From Mycobacterium sp. SMC-2 (GTDB lineage Bacteria > Actinomycetota > Actinomycetes > Mycobacteriales > Mycobacteriaceae): a DNA stretch of 64,000 bases. The position numbers were made by a program, and so were the translations under genes. The stretch covers positions 930,001-994,000 of the forward strand of contig NZ_CP079863.1 in assembly GCF_025263485.1 (NCBI RefSeq). The letters run 5' to 3'. This document shows, piece by piece, positions 9,871 to 18,035 of this stretch. Position 1 is the first letter of the stretch; each line of letters opens with the position of its first letter. Below the pieces are notes generated by a model. That model ran no database searches, was not told the origin of the DNA, and saw nothing but the letters and a program-made list of their open reading frames with translations.

Positions 9871-11294
9871 ACTACCTGGTCACCGTCCTCTACATCATTT
9901 CGTTCGCCCTCTTCATCTATGGCCTGATGGGTCTGACCGGGCCCAAGACCGCTGTGCGGGGCAACCTGATCGCCGCGGTGGGCATGGCGATCGCGGTCGG
10001 CGCGACGCTGATCAAAATCCGGCACACCGAGTCGTGGGTGCTCATCATCGCCGGCCTGGTCGTGGGTGTCGTGCTCGGTGTGCCGCCGGCGCGGCTGACC
10101 AAGATGACGGCGATGCCGCAGTTGGTGGCGTTCTTCAATGGCGTGGGCGGCGGCACGGTCGCGCTCATCGCCCTGTCGGAATTCATTGAGACCACCGGGT
10201 TTTCGGCGTTCCAGCACGGGGAGTCGCCGACGGTGCACATCGTGGTGGCGTCACTGTTCGCCGCCATCATCGGGTCGATCTCGTTCTGGGGCTCGATCAT
10301 CGCGTTCGGCAAGCTGCAGGAGATCATCTCCGGGGCACCGATCGGCTTCGGCAAGGCCCAGCAGCCGATCAACCTGCTGCTGTTTGTCGGCGCGGTGGCG
10401 GCGGCGGTGGTCATCGGCCTGCGCGCGCACCCGGGCACCGGTGGGGCGTCCCTGTGGTGGATGGTCGGCCTGCTGGCCGCCGCCGGTGTGCTCGGCCTGA
10501 TGGTGGTGCTGCCGATCGGCGGCGCCGACATGCCGGTGGTCATCTCGCTGCTCAACGCGATGACCGGGCTGTCGGCCGCGGCGGCCGGCCTGGCGCTCAA
10601 CAACACCGCGATGATCGTGGCCGGCATGATCGTGGGCGCCTCCGGCTCGATCCTGACCAACCTGATGGCCAAGGCGATGAACCGCTCCATACCGGCGATC
10701 GTCGCGGGTGGCTTCGGTGGCGGGGGCGTGGCTCCGGGCGCCGGCGGGGCCGGCGGCGACAAGCACGTCAAGGCGACCTCGGCCGCCGACGCCGCGATCC
10801 AGATGGCATACGCCAACCAGGTCATCGTGGTCCCCGGCTATGGGCTGGCGGTCGCGCAGGCGCAGCACGCAGTCAAGGACATGGCCAGCCTGCTCGAAGA
10901 GAAGGGCGTGCCGGTGAAGTACGCGATCCATCCGGTCGCGGGCCGCATGCCCGGGCACATGAACGTGCTGCTGGCCGAGGCCGAGGTCGACTACGACGCC
11001 ATGAAGGACATGGACGACATCAACGACGAGTTCGCCCGCACCGACGTCGCGATCGTCATCGGCGCCAACGACGTCACCAACCCGGCGGCGCGCAACGAAC
11101 AGTCCAGTCCGATCTACGGCATGCCCATCCTCAACGTGGACAAGGCAAAGTCGGTGATCGTGCTCAAGCGGTCGATGAACTCCGGGTTCGCGGGCATCGA
11201 CAACCCGCTGTTCTACGCCGACGGCACGACGATGTTGTTCGGGGACGCGAAGAAGTCGGTGACCGAGGTCGCCGAGGAACTGAAGGCGCTGTAG
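9867..11294 (+). CDS. pntB: NAD(P) transhydrogenase subunit beta PntB
   Basis: A 475-residue beta subunit. The N-terminal two thirds are a bundle of eight or more hydrophobic helices (for example IISFALFIYGLMGLTG and GVGGGTVALIALSEF). The C-terminal NADP(H)-binding domain III begins near AANQVIVVPGYGLAVAQAQ-like sequence and contains YAIHPVAGRMPGHMNVLLAEA. It overlaps pntAb by four bases. It is the last gene of the pnt operon and corresponds to Rv0157; its stop is three bases from the stop of the convergent small gene at 11297. Confidence 0.95.
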   Translation: MNYLVTVLYIISFALFIYGLMGLTGPKTAVRGNLIAAVGMAIAVGATLIKIRHTESWVLIIAGLVVGVVLGVPPARLTKMTAMPQLVAFFNGVGGGTVALIALSEFIETTGFSAFQHGESPTVHIVVASLFAAIIGSISFWGSIIAFGKLQEIISGAPIGFGKAQQPINLLLFVGAVAAAVVIGLRAHPGTGGASLWWMVGLLAAAGVLGLMVVLPIGGADMPVVISLLNAMTGLSAAAAGLALNNTAMIVAGMIVGASGSILTNLMAKAMNRSIPAIVAGGFGGGGVAPGAGGAGGDKHVKATSAADAAIQMAYANQVIVVPGYGLAVAQAQHAVKDMASLLEEKGVPVKYAIHPVAGRMPGHMNVLLAEAEVDYDAMKDMDDINDEFARTDVAIVIGANDVTNPAARNEQSSPIYGMPILNVDKAKSVIVLKRSMNSGFAGIDNPLFYADGTTMLFGDAKKSVTEVAEELKAL

Positions 11295-11296
11295 GG

Positions 11297-11422
11297 CTAA
11301 ACGGGCGGGTAGTCGGGCGGCGGGTAGCCGTTGCCGTCGACGACGCCGCGCAGGCCCCACGGGACGTAGCGGAAGAAGAACTCGATCTCGTCGCTAGCGT
11401 CGTAGTCCGGGCTCGGATCCAT
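11297..11422 (-). CDS. Conserved 41-residue protein (Rv0157A-like)
   Basis: A short minus-strand frame from ATG 11422 to TAG 11297 encodes 41 residues. It starts MDPSPDYDASDEIEFFFR, continues with a YVPWGLRGVV segment, and ends in a proline-tyrosine tail (GYPPPDYPPV). H37Rv has a small annotated gene at the same place, convergent to pntB (Rv0157A). The PPPDYPP tail and the acidic start are unlike a random shadow of pntB, because the frame lies entirely outside pntB. The function is unknown. It has no signal peptide or obvious membrane helix. Confidence 0.65.
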   Translation of the reverse strand: MDPSPDYDASDEIEFFFRYVPWGLRGVVDGNGYPPPDYPPV

Positions 11423-11476
11423 GAGGCCACCCCTCCAGTCGCGACTTGAGCTTTGGCAGCGAGTCTAGTCCCATCC

Positions 11477-11491
11477 GTGTCGGGGCGACAC
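11477..11491. promoter_or_regulatory. Inverted repeat GTGTCG-GGG-CGACAC
   Basis: A perfect six-base inverted repeat with a three-base centre lies 74 bases before the ATG of the TetR gene at 11566. It is in the divergent region between that gene and the small minus-strand gene. It is a candidate operator or hairpin; the sequence alone does not say which. Confidence 0.35.
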
Positions 11492-11505
11492 CTGGCCTTT
11501 GCCTA

Positions 11506-11521
11506 AACTGTCCAACCAGTT
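11506..11521. promoter_or_regulatory. Candidate TetR operator AACTG-N6-CAGTT
   Basis: A perfect five-base inverted repeat (AACTG-TCCAAC-CAGTT) lies 44 bases upstream of the TetR start at 11566. TetR proteins usually bind palindromes of about this size near their own promoter, so autoregulation is plausible, but the assignment is inference. Confidence 0.4.
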
Positions 11522-11565
11522 GATTGATAACCGGCCTTGCCCGGCAGTGACGATAGCGAGTACAG

Positions 11566-12189
11566 ATGGCATCCGAGAGCGGACCAACGCGGCGCGAAGA
11601 GTTGCTGGCTGTCGCCACCAAGCTGTTCGCCGCCCGCGGCTACCACGGCACCCGGATGGATGACGTCGCCGACGTGATCGGACTGAACAAGGCGACGGTC
11701 TACCACTACTACGCCAGCAAGTCCCTGATCCTCTACGACATTTACCAGCAAGCCGCCGAGGGCACCTTGGCCGCCGTCCACGACGATCCGTCCTGGACGG
11801 CCCGCGAGGCGCTCTACCAGTACACGGTCCGGCTGCTCACGGGCATCGCGGCCAATCCGGAGCGGGCCGCCGTCTACTTTCAGGAGGCGCCCTACATCAC
11901 CGAGTGGTTCACCGAAGAGCAGGTCGCCGCGGTCCGGGAGAAGGAAACCCAGGTCTACGAGCATGTCCACGGCCTCATCGACCGGGGGATCGCCAGCGGC
12001 GAGTTCTACCAGTGCGACTCGCACGTGCTGGCGCTCGGATACATCGGCATGACGCTGGGCGCTTACCGATGGTTGCGGCCGAGTGGACGTCGCAGCGCCA
12101 AGGAGATCGCGGCCGAGTTCAGCACCGCGCTGCTGCGCGGGCTGATCCGTGACGAAGCGATTCGCACGAGTTCTCCGCTCGGGCCCTAG
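11566..12189 (+). CDS. TetR/AcrR-family transcriptional regulator (Rv0158-like)
   Basis: A 207-residue TetR protein. The helix-turn-helix occupies about residues 8-55 (REELLAVATKLFAARGY, then GTRMDDVADVIGLNKATVYHYY), followed by SKSLILYDIYQQAAEG, a common TetR linker. The C-terminal domain resembles the TetR_C group seen in regulators of acyl-CoA metabolism. It starts at ATG 11566, and the length is close to Rv0158 (214 residues), which occupies the same place after the pnt operon. Two inverted repeats upstream (11477-11491, 11506-11521) are candidate operators. After this gene the order departs from H37Rv until adhE1. Confidence 0.88.
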   Translation: MASESGPTRREELLAVATKLFAARGYHGTRMDDVADVIGLNKATVYHYYASKSLILYDIYQQAAEGTLAAVHDDPSWTAREALYQYTVRLLTGIAANPERAAVYFQEAPYITEWFTEEQVAAVREKETQVYEHVHGLIDRGIASGEFYQCDSHVLALGYIGMTLGAYRWLRPSGRRSAKEIAAEFSTALLRGLIRDEAIRTSSPLGP

Positions 12190-12246
12190 CCCCAGTCCTG
12201 ATGGGGGCGACCCCCTTCGCCCGGCTACGCCGCGCTCGCGATCGCC

Positions 12247-13140
12247 CTAGGCGCCCTTCAGGTGCTTGCCGAGGAAGGCGCGCTGGTCGGCGACGACACG
12301 GTCGAACGCCTCGTCGACGTAGATCGCGAAATGGCCCTCGGGATAGAGCTTTACCTCACCGCGCGGAGCCTTGGCGGCGTAGCGCAGCGTCGGTGCCGCT
12401 GGGGCCACCGAGTCCGCTTCGCACACGCAGAACAGGATCGGGCAGGCGATCTTCGCGGTTGCGCGGCCGGGACGGTAGGTCATGATCTTCAACCCGATGC
12501 GCGCCGCCACCTCGTTCGGCGGCTCCACGCCTTCGGGCACGAGTCGCAGGTAGCCCGGATACGCGTCGGGTGTGCTCATCAACGCCACCTCTCCCGGTCG
12601 TCCCACTGTCGGCACCATGACCGGAGGTTTGTGCAGCCGGGCGGCCACCAGGTCACGTGCCGCCAGGAGGCCCACCCGCGCGAAGGTCAACGGATTGCTG
12701 ATCGTGCGCGCCGACGCGATGCCGTCGGTGAACGGGCACTGGACCACTGCGGCGGCGATCCCCGGCAGCCGGGCCGCCGTGGCGATCACATGCCCACCGG
12801 CGAAAGAGGTGCCCCACAGCGCAATTCGATCGTGATCGATGCCGGGCAGCGTCCGGCCATAGGCGACCGCCGCGGCCCAGTCGGCAAGCTGCAAACCGAC
12901 ATCGAGCACCTGGCGGGGCCGGCCCTCGCTGTCGCCGAAGTTGCGGTAGTCGAACACCAGACAGGCGTAACCGGCCGCGCTGAATCGCTCGGCGTAGGCG
13001 TCCAGCCGCATGCTGCGCACCGCGCCCAGGCCGTGCGCCATCACCAACAGCGGCGCGGGTTCGCCGCCCTGCGGCCGGTAGAGCCAGGCGCTGATCAGAT
13101 CGCCACCGGACGGGAACAGGACGTCTTCACGTTGTGTCAT
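12247..13140 (-). CDS. Alpha/beta hydrolase (dienelactone hydrolase-like)
   Basis: A 297-residue alpha/beta hydrolase. The nucleophile elbow is GTSFAGG with Ser112. An oxyanion-side MAHGLGAVRSM is at about residue 34, VFDYRNFGDSEG at about 62, an acid is likely in CVCEADSVAP, and the histidine is in YPEGHFAIY. It resembles the dienelactone hydrolase / acetyl xylan esterase type found near lipid genes in mycobacteria. No signal peptide is seen, so it is probably cytosolic. It is divergent from the DapDH-like gene at 13251; the 110-base gap holds a GGACCGGTCC palindrome. The substrate is unknown. A second alpha/beta hydrolase is paired with a DapDH-like gene at 55929. Confidence 0.86.
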   Translation of the reverse strand: MTQREDVLFPSGGDLISAWLYRPQGGEPAPLLVMAHGLGAVRSMRLDAYAERFSAAGYACLVFDYRNFGDSEGRPRQVLDVGLQLADWAAAVAYGRTLPGIDHDRIALWGTSFAGGHVIATAARLPGIAAAVVQCPFTDGIASARTISNPLTFARVGLLAARDLVAARLHKPPVMVPTVGRPGEVALMSTPDAYPGYLRLVPEGVEPPNEVAARIGLKIMTYRPGRATAKIACPILFCVCEADSVAPAAPTLRYAAKAPRGEVKLYPEGHFAIYVDEAFDRVVADQRAFLGKHLKGA

Positions 13141-13168
13141 CAGCCAGTCATTCTGCCCCGGGGGAGCG

Positions 13169-13178
13169 GGACCGGTCC
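13169..13178. promoter_or_regulatory. Palindrome GGACCGGTCC in a divergent promoter region
   Basis: A perfect ten-base palindrome lies in the 110-base space between the minus-strand hydrolase (start 13140) and the plus-strand DapDH-like gene (start 13251). It is a possible operator for either direction. In GC-rich DNA such palindromes also arise by chance. Confidence 0.25.
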
Positions 13179-13250
13179 GCCGGTATGCGCTGCGAATTTA
13201 ATGGACTACTGTCTAGAAAAGTTTGGAGCGCTCAACGATCGGAGACTCTC

Positions 13251-14351
13251 ATGGCGATCCGCGTCGCGCACGTCGGTACCGGAAACGTCGGAGGGTTGGC
13301 CCTCGCCGCACTCGTCACCAACCCGCAGTTCGAGCTGACGGGCGTGTGCGTGTCCACCCCGGAGAAGGTGGGCAAGGATGCCGGCGAACTGTGCGGCGTC
13401 GGACTGGAACCCGGTGTCGTCACCGGCGTCGCGGCCGTCTCGGACCTCGACGCCCTGTTGGCCACCAAGCCCGAGTGCGTCGTCTACTGCGCCATGGGCG
13501 ACACCCGGCTGCCCGAGGCGATGGCCGACGTCATGCGCATTCTAGCCGCCGGCGTCAACGTCGTCGGGTCGTCGCCCGGGCTGCTGCAATACCCGTGGGG
13601 CGTGATGCCCGGCAAATACATCGAGCGCGTCGAAGATGCTGCCAGGCAAGGGAATTCGAGTATATTCATCAGCGGCGTCGACCCGGGATTCGCCAACGAC
13701 CTGATCCCGTTCGCGCTCGCCGGGACGTGCCAGCGCGTCGAGCAGGTGCGCTGCATGGAGATTCACGATTACGCCAGTTACGGCGGCGCAGAGGTGATGC
13801 ACTACATGGGATTCGCCCGTCCCATGGATGAAATCCCGATGCTGCTACAACCGGGCATCCTGAGCATCGCGTGGGGTACCGCGATCCGTCAGCTGGCGGC
13901 CGGCCTGGGCATCGAGGTCGATGAGATCACCGAGTCCTACCAGCGCGAGCCGGCGCCGGAGGATTTCGACATCGCGGTGGGACGGGTCGCCAAGGGCACC
14001 ATGGCCGTGCTGCAGTTCGAGATCCGCGGCATGGTCAAGGGGCATCCGGCCATCATCATCGAGCACGTCACCCGGCTGCGGCCCGACCTGCGACCGGACC
14101 TGCCTCAGCCCGCCGCGGGGGACGGCTCGTACCGCGTAGAGATCACCGGCGAACCGTCGTATGCCGTCGACATCATCCCGAGCAGCCGCAAGGGCGACCA
14201 CAACCACGCCGCGATCGCCGGCGCCGCCGGCCGCATCGTCAACGCCATCCCCGCGGTCATCGCCGCGCCGCCGGGCATCCGGACCACGCTGGATCTGCCG
14301 CTGGTGACCGGAAAAGGCCTTTACGCACCAACCACTTTGGTGAGCCGCTAA
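13251..14351 (+). CDS. DapDH-like NAD(P)-dependent oxidoreductase
   Basis: A 366-residue protein with an N-terminal Rossmann fold of the dihydrodipicolinate reductase / 2,4-diaminopentanoate dehydrogenase type. The nucleotide loop is HVGTGNVGGLALAAL, followed by CVSTPEKVGKDAGELCG and the conserved FISGVDPGFANDLIPFAL. The family is common in mycobacteria, often under the name dihydrodipicolinate reductase, but is not the lysine enzyme DapB. Its substrates are largely unknown. I chose ATG 13251, preceded by CGGAGAC, because the upstream frame has no family sequence. It is followed after 16 bases by an SDR gene. A paralogue lies at 54790-55932, also next to an alpha/beta hydrolase. Confidence 0.82.
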   Translation: MAIRVAHVGTGNVGGLALAALVTNPQFELTGVCVSTPEKVGKDAGELCGVGLEPGVVTGVAAVSDLDALLATKPECVVYCAMGDTRLPEAMADVMRILAAGVNVVGSSPGLLQYPWGVMPGKYIERVEDAARQGNSSIFISGVDPGFANDLIPFALAGTCQRVEQVRCMEIHDYASYGGAEVMHYMGFARPMDEIPMLLQPGILSIAWGTAIRQLAAGLGIEVDEITESYQREPAPEDFDIAVGRVAKGTMAVLQFEIRGMVKGHPAIIIEHVTRLRPDLRPDLPQPAAGDGSYRVEITGEPSYAVDIIPSSRKGDHNHAAIAGAAGRIVNAIPAVIAAPPGIRTTLDLPLVTGKGLYAPTTLVSR

Positions 14352-14367
14352 ATCGAAAGGAGTCCCT

Positions 14368-15108
14368 GTGGGACGGGTAGAAGGCAAAGTCGCGCTGATC
14401 AGCGGGGGCGCCCGGGGAATGGGCGCCGAGCATGCGCGGCTGCTGGTGTCCGAAGGCGCGAAGGTGGTGATCGGCGACATCCTCGACGACGAGGGCAAGG
14501 CGGTGGCCGACGAAATTGGTGACTCGGTTCGCTACGTCCACCTCGACGTCACTCAGCCCGACCAGTGGGACGCCGCCGTCGAGACCGCGGTTGGCGAATT
14601 CGGCAAGCTCAACGTGTTGGTCAACAACGCCGGGACCGTCGCCCTCGGACCGCTGAAGAGTTTCGATCTGGCCAAGTGGCAGAAGGTGATTGACGTCAAC
14701 CTGACCGGAACTTTCCTGGGCATGCGGGTGGCCGTCGAACCGATGATCGCGGCCGGCGGCGGCTCGATCATCAACGTGTCCTCGATCGAGGGCCTGCGCG
14801 GCGCGCCCATGGTGCACCCCTACGTCGCCTCCAAATGGGGGGTGCGCGGGCTGGCGAAGTCGGCGGCTTTGGAGCTGGCGCCGCACAACATCCGGGTCAA
14901 CTCCGTGCACCCCGGCTTCATCCGCACCCCGATGACCGCGCACCTGCCCGAGGACATGGTGACCATTCCGCTCGGTCGCCCGGCCGAGGCGCGGGAGGTC
15001 TCGACGTTCATCCTGTTCCTGGCCAGCGACGAGTCGTCCTACGCGACGGGCAGCGAGTTCGTCATGGACGGCGGCCTGGTGACCGACGTGCCGCATAAGC
15101 AGTTCTAG
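14368..15108 (+). CDS. Short-chain dehydrogenase, 3-alpha(20-beta)-hydroxysteroid dehydrogenase-like
   Basis: A 246-residue classical SDR with the cofactor loop SGGARGMGAEHA, NNAG at about residue 85, the serine of NVSSIEG and the catalytic YVASK. The C-terminus RTPMTAHLP then SYATGSEFVMDGG is typical of the FabG3 / 20-beta-hydroxysteroid dehydrogenase group (Rv2002 type), which reduces or oxidises ring hydroxyls of steroids. It starts with GTG 14368 after the ribosome-binding sequence GAAAGGAGTC, 16 bases after the DapDH-like gene, so the two are likely one operon. The exact substrate cannot be told from sequence. Confidence 0.88.
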   Translation: MGRVEGKVALISGGARGMGAEHARLLVSEGAKVVIGDILDDEGKAVADEIGDSVRYVHLDVTQPDQWDAAVETAVGEFGKLNVLVNNAGTVALGPLKSFDLAKWQKVIDVNLTGTFLGMRVAVEPMIAAGGGSIINVSSIEGLRGAPMVHPYVASKWGVRGLAKSAALELAPHNIRVNSVHPGFIRTPMTAHLPEDMVTIPLGRPAEAREVSTFILFLASDESSYATGSEFVMDGGLVTDVPHKQF

Positions 15109-15215
15109 CCGCGGTGCGCGCTGCCGCAGCCACATTCGTCACACCAGTACCGCCACAGCACCACCAGTCGGTCCGCGAAAGTGATATCGCCGGTGATATC
15201 GGATTCGGAAGTCGC
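15105..15215 (-). other. Orphan cysteine/tryptophan-rich reading frame, possible gene remnant
   Basis: On the minus strand, a frame open from 15215 to a TAG at 15105 reads 36 residues. Its second half is LWRYWCDECGCGSAHRG, three cysteines and two tryptophans in seventeen residues. The frame begins directly after a stop codon and contains no ATG; the only conventional start is an internal GTG pair. It could be the 3' end of a decayed small zinc-binding protein gene, a short gene with an unusual start, or chance. Its first half covers a direct repeat, GTGATATCG at 15181-15189 and 15193-15201. It shares its stop region with the end of the SDR gene. The 175-base stretch 15109-15283 holds nothing else recognisable. 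Confidence 0.25.
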
Positions 15216-15283
15216 CTATTGGTGCAGACCCCGAGGCCTCGGCTGACGTTGTGGCGGCGGCGTGAGGTGCTATAACCGCGATC

Positions 15284-16624
15284 ATGCTGCGTAGCCTGGC
15301 CGAGGTGGTGGGACCGAGCCACGTCGTCACCGATCCCGACGTGCTCGTGGGCCGGAGCGTCGACCACACCGGCCGCTATCGGGGCCGGGCCAGCGCACTG
15401 GTGCGCCCAGACTCGGCCGAACAGGTCGCGGAGGTGCTGCGGGTGTGCCGGGACGCCGGAGCGCACGTGACGGTGCAGGGCGGCCGCACCTCGCTGGTGG
15501 CCGGCACCGTCCCCGAGCACGACGACGTGCTGCTGTCCACCGAGCGGCTGCACGCGCTCGATGACGTCGACACCGTCGAGCGCCGCGTCCGGGTCGGCGC
15601 CGGCGCCACCCTGGCGGCGGTGCAATGCGCAGCCGGCGCCGCGGGCCTGCTGTTCGGCGTGGACCTGGCCGCCCGGGACACCGCGACCGTCGGGGGCATG
15701 GCGTCGACGAACGCCGGCGGCCTGCGCACGGTCCGGTACGGCAACATGGGCGAACAAGTCGTCGGCCTCGAGGTGGCGCTGCCCGACGGTTCGCTGCTGC
15801 ACCGGCACAGCCGGGTGCGCCGGGACAACACCGGCTACGACCTGTCGTCGCTGTTCGTCGGCGCCGAGGGCACCCTGGGCGTCATCACCGCGCTGGACCT
15901 GCGGCTGCATCCCACCCCGTCGCGGCGCGTGACGGCGATCTGCGGGTTCGACGACTTGGCGGCGCTGGTGGATGCCGGCCGGACGTTCCGGGACGCGGAC
16001 GGTATCGCGGCGCTGGAATTGATCGACGGCCGGGCCGCCGCGCTGACCGGTGAGCACCTCGGGATGGGATCTCCGGTCGACGGCGACTGGCTGCTGCTGG
16101 TCGAACTGGCCGCCGACCACGACCAGACCGACCGCCTCGCCGACCTGCTCGCGGGTGCGCGCATGTGCTCCGAGCCGGCGGTCGGCGTGGATGTGGCTGC
16201 GCAGCAACGGTTGTGGCGGGTTCGCGAGGCGCTCGCCGAGGTGCTCGGCCGCTACGGGCCGCCGCTGAAGTTCGACGTCTCCTTGCCGCTAACCTCGATC
16301 GACGGATTCGCCAGGGAGGCAACCGGTTTGATCGGCACTCACGCGCCGGAGGCGCTGCCGGTGTTGTTCGGTCACGTAGGGGAGGGCAATCTTCATCTCA
16401 ACGTGTTGCGCTGCCCGCTGGACCGGGAGGCTGCGCTCTACGAGCCGATGATGGAACTCATCGCGCGGTCCGGCGGCAACGTCAGCTCCGAACACGGCGT
16501 CGGCACCCGCAAGCGGCGCTACCTCGGCATGTCACGGGAGCCCGCTGACATCGCGGCGATGCGGACCATCAAAGCAGCGTTGGACCCGACCGGCTACCTA
16601 AACGCCGCGGTGCTGTTCGACTAG
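15284..16624 (+). CDS. FAD-linked oxidase, GlcD / D-lactate dehydrogenase-like
   Basis: A 446-residue flavoprotein of the FAD_binding_4 / FAD-oxidase C-terminal type. The FAD-binding half contains VTVQGGRTSLVAGTVPEHDDV and the loop GGMASTNAGGLRTVRYGNMGEQV. The C-terminal half has the signature FGHVGEGNLHLN and ends with SSEHGVGTRKRRYLGMSRE. Such enzymes oxidise 2-hydroxy acids (glycolate, D-lactate, D-2-hydroxyglutarate) to 2-oxo acids. It starts at ATG 15284. Its stop overlaps the stop of the convergent TetR gene inside a shared CTAG. Whether it belongs to the nearby catabolic regulon is not clear. Confidence 0.88.
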   Translation: MLRSLAEVVGPSHVVTDPDVLVGRSVDHTGRYRGRASALVRPDSAEQVAEVLRVCRDAGAHVTVQGGRTSLVAGTVPEHDDVLLSTERLHALDDVDTVERRVRVGAGATLAAVQCAAGAAGLLFGVDLAARDTATVGGMASTNAGGLRTVRYGNMGEQVVGLEVALPDGSLLHRHSRVRRDNTGYDLSSLFVGAEGTLGVITALDLRLHPTPSRRVTAICGFDDLAALVDAGRTFRDADGIAALELIDGRAAALTGEHLGMGSPVDGDWLLLVELAADHDQTDRLADLLAGARMCSEPAVGVDVAAQQRLWRVREALAEVLGRYGPPLKFDVSLPLTSIDGFAREATGLIGTHAPEALPVLFGHVGEGNLHLNVLRCPLDREAALYEPMMELIARSGGNVSSEHGVGTRKRRYLGMSREPADIAAMRTIKAALDPTGYLNAAVLFD

Positions 16625-17157
16625 CTGCCCTTGATTCCTACCGCGTGCCGCAGCTGCGCCAGGAACTGGTCCGCGTCGTCGCTTCGGACGATGTAGTGCG
16701 ATATCGCGATCCGGATCACCGTCGCCGCCTTCACCGCGGCGTTGGGTCCGGGCAGGTGCCGCTGCAGGCCCTCCCGCATCTGCGGGATGACCCACGAAAA
16801 CTGGGCGATGGTGTGTTCGGGTTCCACATCGACCATGCGGACGCCCGAGTACGAATGCTGGTACTCAACGATGAACCGCAGCACCGCGTCGAGTTTGTCG
16901 ACCCCCTTCAGACCCGCGGTCGCCCGGACCAGGCCGCTCTCGAAGATCTGCCGCTCGTAACTCGAAAAGGCCGACAGCAACTCCTCTTTGGAGGCGAACC
17001 AGCGGTAGAGCGTCGGGCGTGAAACCCCGGCTTGCGCCGCGACGTCGGAGAGGCTGAGCTTGGTCTTGCCGTTGCGGCCGAGCACTTCGGCGGTGGCGTC
17101 GAGGATGCGCTGACGCGTCGAGGCGTCAGGATCTGCGGTCTGGGCCGGCCGGCTCAT
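16621..17157 (-). CDS. TetR-family regulator of the accessory catabolic region (candidate)
   Basis: A 178-residue TetR protein starting at ATG 17157 (MSRPAQTADPDASTRQRIL). The helix-turn-helix is at about residues 14-60: LDATAEVLGRNGKTKLSLSD, then AAQAGVSRPTLYRWFASKEELL. The ligand domain is short but complete. It is the third gene of a minus-strand operon after an SMP-30-like lactonase and a thioesterase, starting 28 bases after the thioesterase stop. Because the operon's promoter region carries two copies of a 30-bp inverted repeat (18873-18902, 18999-19028), this protein is the best candidate for the factor that binds it. That link is inference from position only. Confidence 0.85.
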   Translation of the reverse strand: MSRPAQTADPDASTRQRILDATAEVLGRNGKTKLSLSDVAAQAGVSRPTLYRWFASKEELLSAFSSYERQIFESGLVRATAGLKGVDKLDAVLRFIVEYQHSYSGVRMVDVEPEHTIAQFSWVIPQMREGLQRHLPGPNAAVKAATVIRIAISHYIVRSDDADQFLAQLRHAVGIKGS

Positions 17158-17185
17158 ATCTGCAACTCTACGAAGTGGTGCACGG

Positions 17186-18028
17186 TCATTTCGCTTCCCG
17201 GCCAGACTTGCGTGGGCGCGGGCGCACCAACACGGACTGCTGGATGGCGCCGACCGCGCCCTGCTCGTCGAACAACGTGCCAACCGTGGTCCCGATGCCG
17301 TCCGGGCCGTAGCTGGTATCGGCGCGAATCCCGATCCACTCCCCGTCGGGAACCCGGAACACGTGCACGGCCAGGTCGGTGTTGAGGAACGTCCACCGCG
17401 AGATGTCCAGCTTGCTGCCGATGCCGTTGGCGCAGTCGGCCACCGCGAACAGGCGCTCCAGCGGTGTCATGCTCTCGCCGGTGACCAGGTCCACGGTCGG
17501 GTGGATCCACGATTCGCCCGGGCCCTCGCACAGCGGTTCGGTCAGCCACAGCCAGTCCAGGCTGTGCACGTAGTTGCGGTCCCAGTCCCGCGCCCTGAGG
17601 TTGCGGTTGCGCGCCTGGCTCCGCGGCCCGGGCAGCGCAGCCGAGGAGTGGGCGAGCGCCTGGGTGTCCAGCGTCTGCAACCGCCATCCGCTGGCGCGTG
17701 CCACCGGGCGGGGTTCGCCGTCGGGTCCGGGGGCGAGCATCTCGGCGCTGACCAGTTCAATCTGTTTCCCGCCCCGCTGCAGCTGCGCGCTCACCCACAG
17801 GTCGCCGTCGGCGGGCACCCCGCCCAGCAGGTCGATGACGACGCGGGACAGCCGGGTGTCGCCGCGCCGTTCGCACCGCTCCAGCGCCCGCACCAGCAGC
17901 GCTGACACCGGCCCGCCGTGCTGGATCGCGGCCGACCAGGTGCCGCGCGTCAGGTCGGTGGCCCGGAACTTCTCCCCTAACGGGTCGGCCCCGTCGATGA
18001 GCTCGTAGTAGGAGTCGGTCATCGTCAA
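17186..18028 (-). CDS. Acyl-CoA thioesterase-family protein (double hot-dog)
   Basis: A 280-residue protein of the mycobacterial thioesterase-like superfamily. An N-terminal hot-dog half begins with YYELIDGADPLGEKFRATDLTRGTW and contains QHGGPVSALLVRALER. The C-terminal half contains WIHPTVDLVTGE and ADCANGIGSKLDISRWTFLNTDLAVHV, the usual Asp-containing TesB-like strand. It would hydrolyse or bind an acyl-CoA. It starts at ATG 18028; an internal ATG two codons later is an alternative. It lies seven bases downstream of the SMP-30 gene and 28 before the TetR gene, so the three are almost certainly one transcript. Confidence 0.82.
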   Translation of the reverse strand: MTMTDSYYELIDGADPLGEKFRATDLTRGTWSAAIQHGGPVSALLVRALERCERRGDTRLSRVVIDLLGGVPADGDLWVSAQLQRGGKQIELVSAEMLAPGPDGEPRPVARASGWRLQTLDTQALAHSSAALPGPRSQARNRNLRARDWDRNYVHSLDWLWLTEPLCEGPGESWIHPTVDLVTGESMTPLERLFAVADCANGIGSKLDISRWTFLNTDLAVHVFRVPDGEWIGIRADTSYGPDGIGTTVGTLFDEQGAVGAIQQSVLVRPRPRKSGREAK

Positions 18029-18035
18029 CCTCTCG

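Noticed and set aside
15181..15201. GTGATATCG direct repeat as a regulator site for the GlcD-like gene
   Set aside because: The repeat is about 80 bases upstream and only nine bases long; it also coincides with a repeated dipeptide pattern in the orphan minus frame, so a regulatory role is not supported.
16621..16624. CTAG shared by convergent stop codons (also at 55929-55932)
   Set aside because: CTAG reads as TAG on both strands, so this is the expected minimal convergent overlap and not a specific element.
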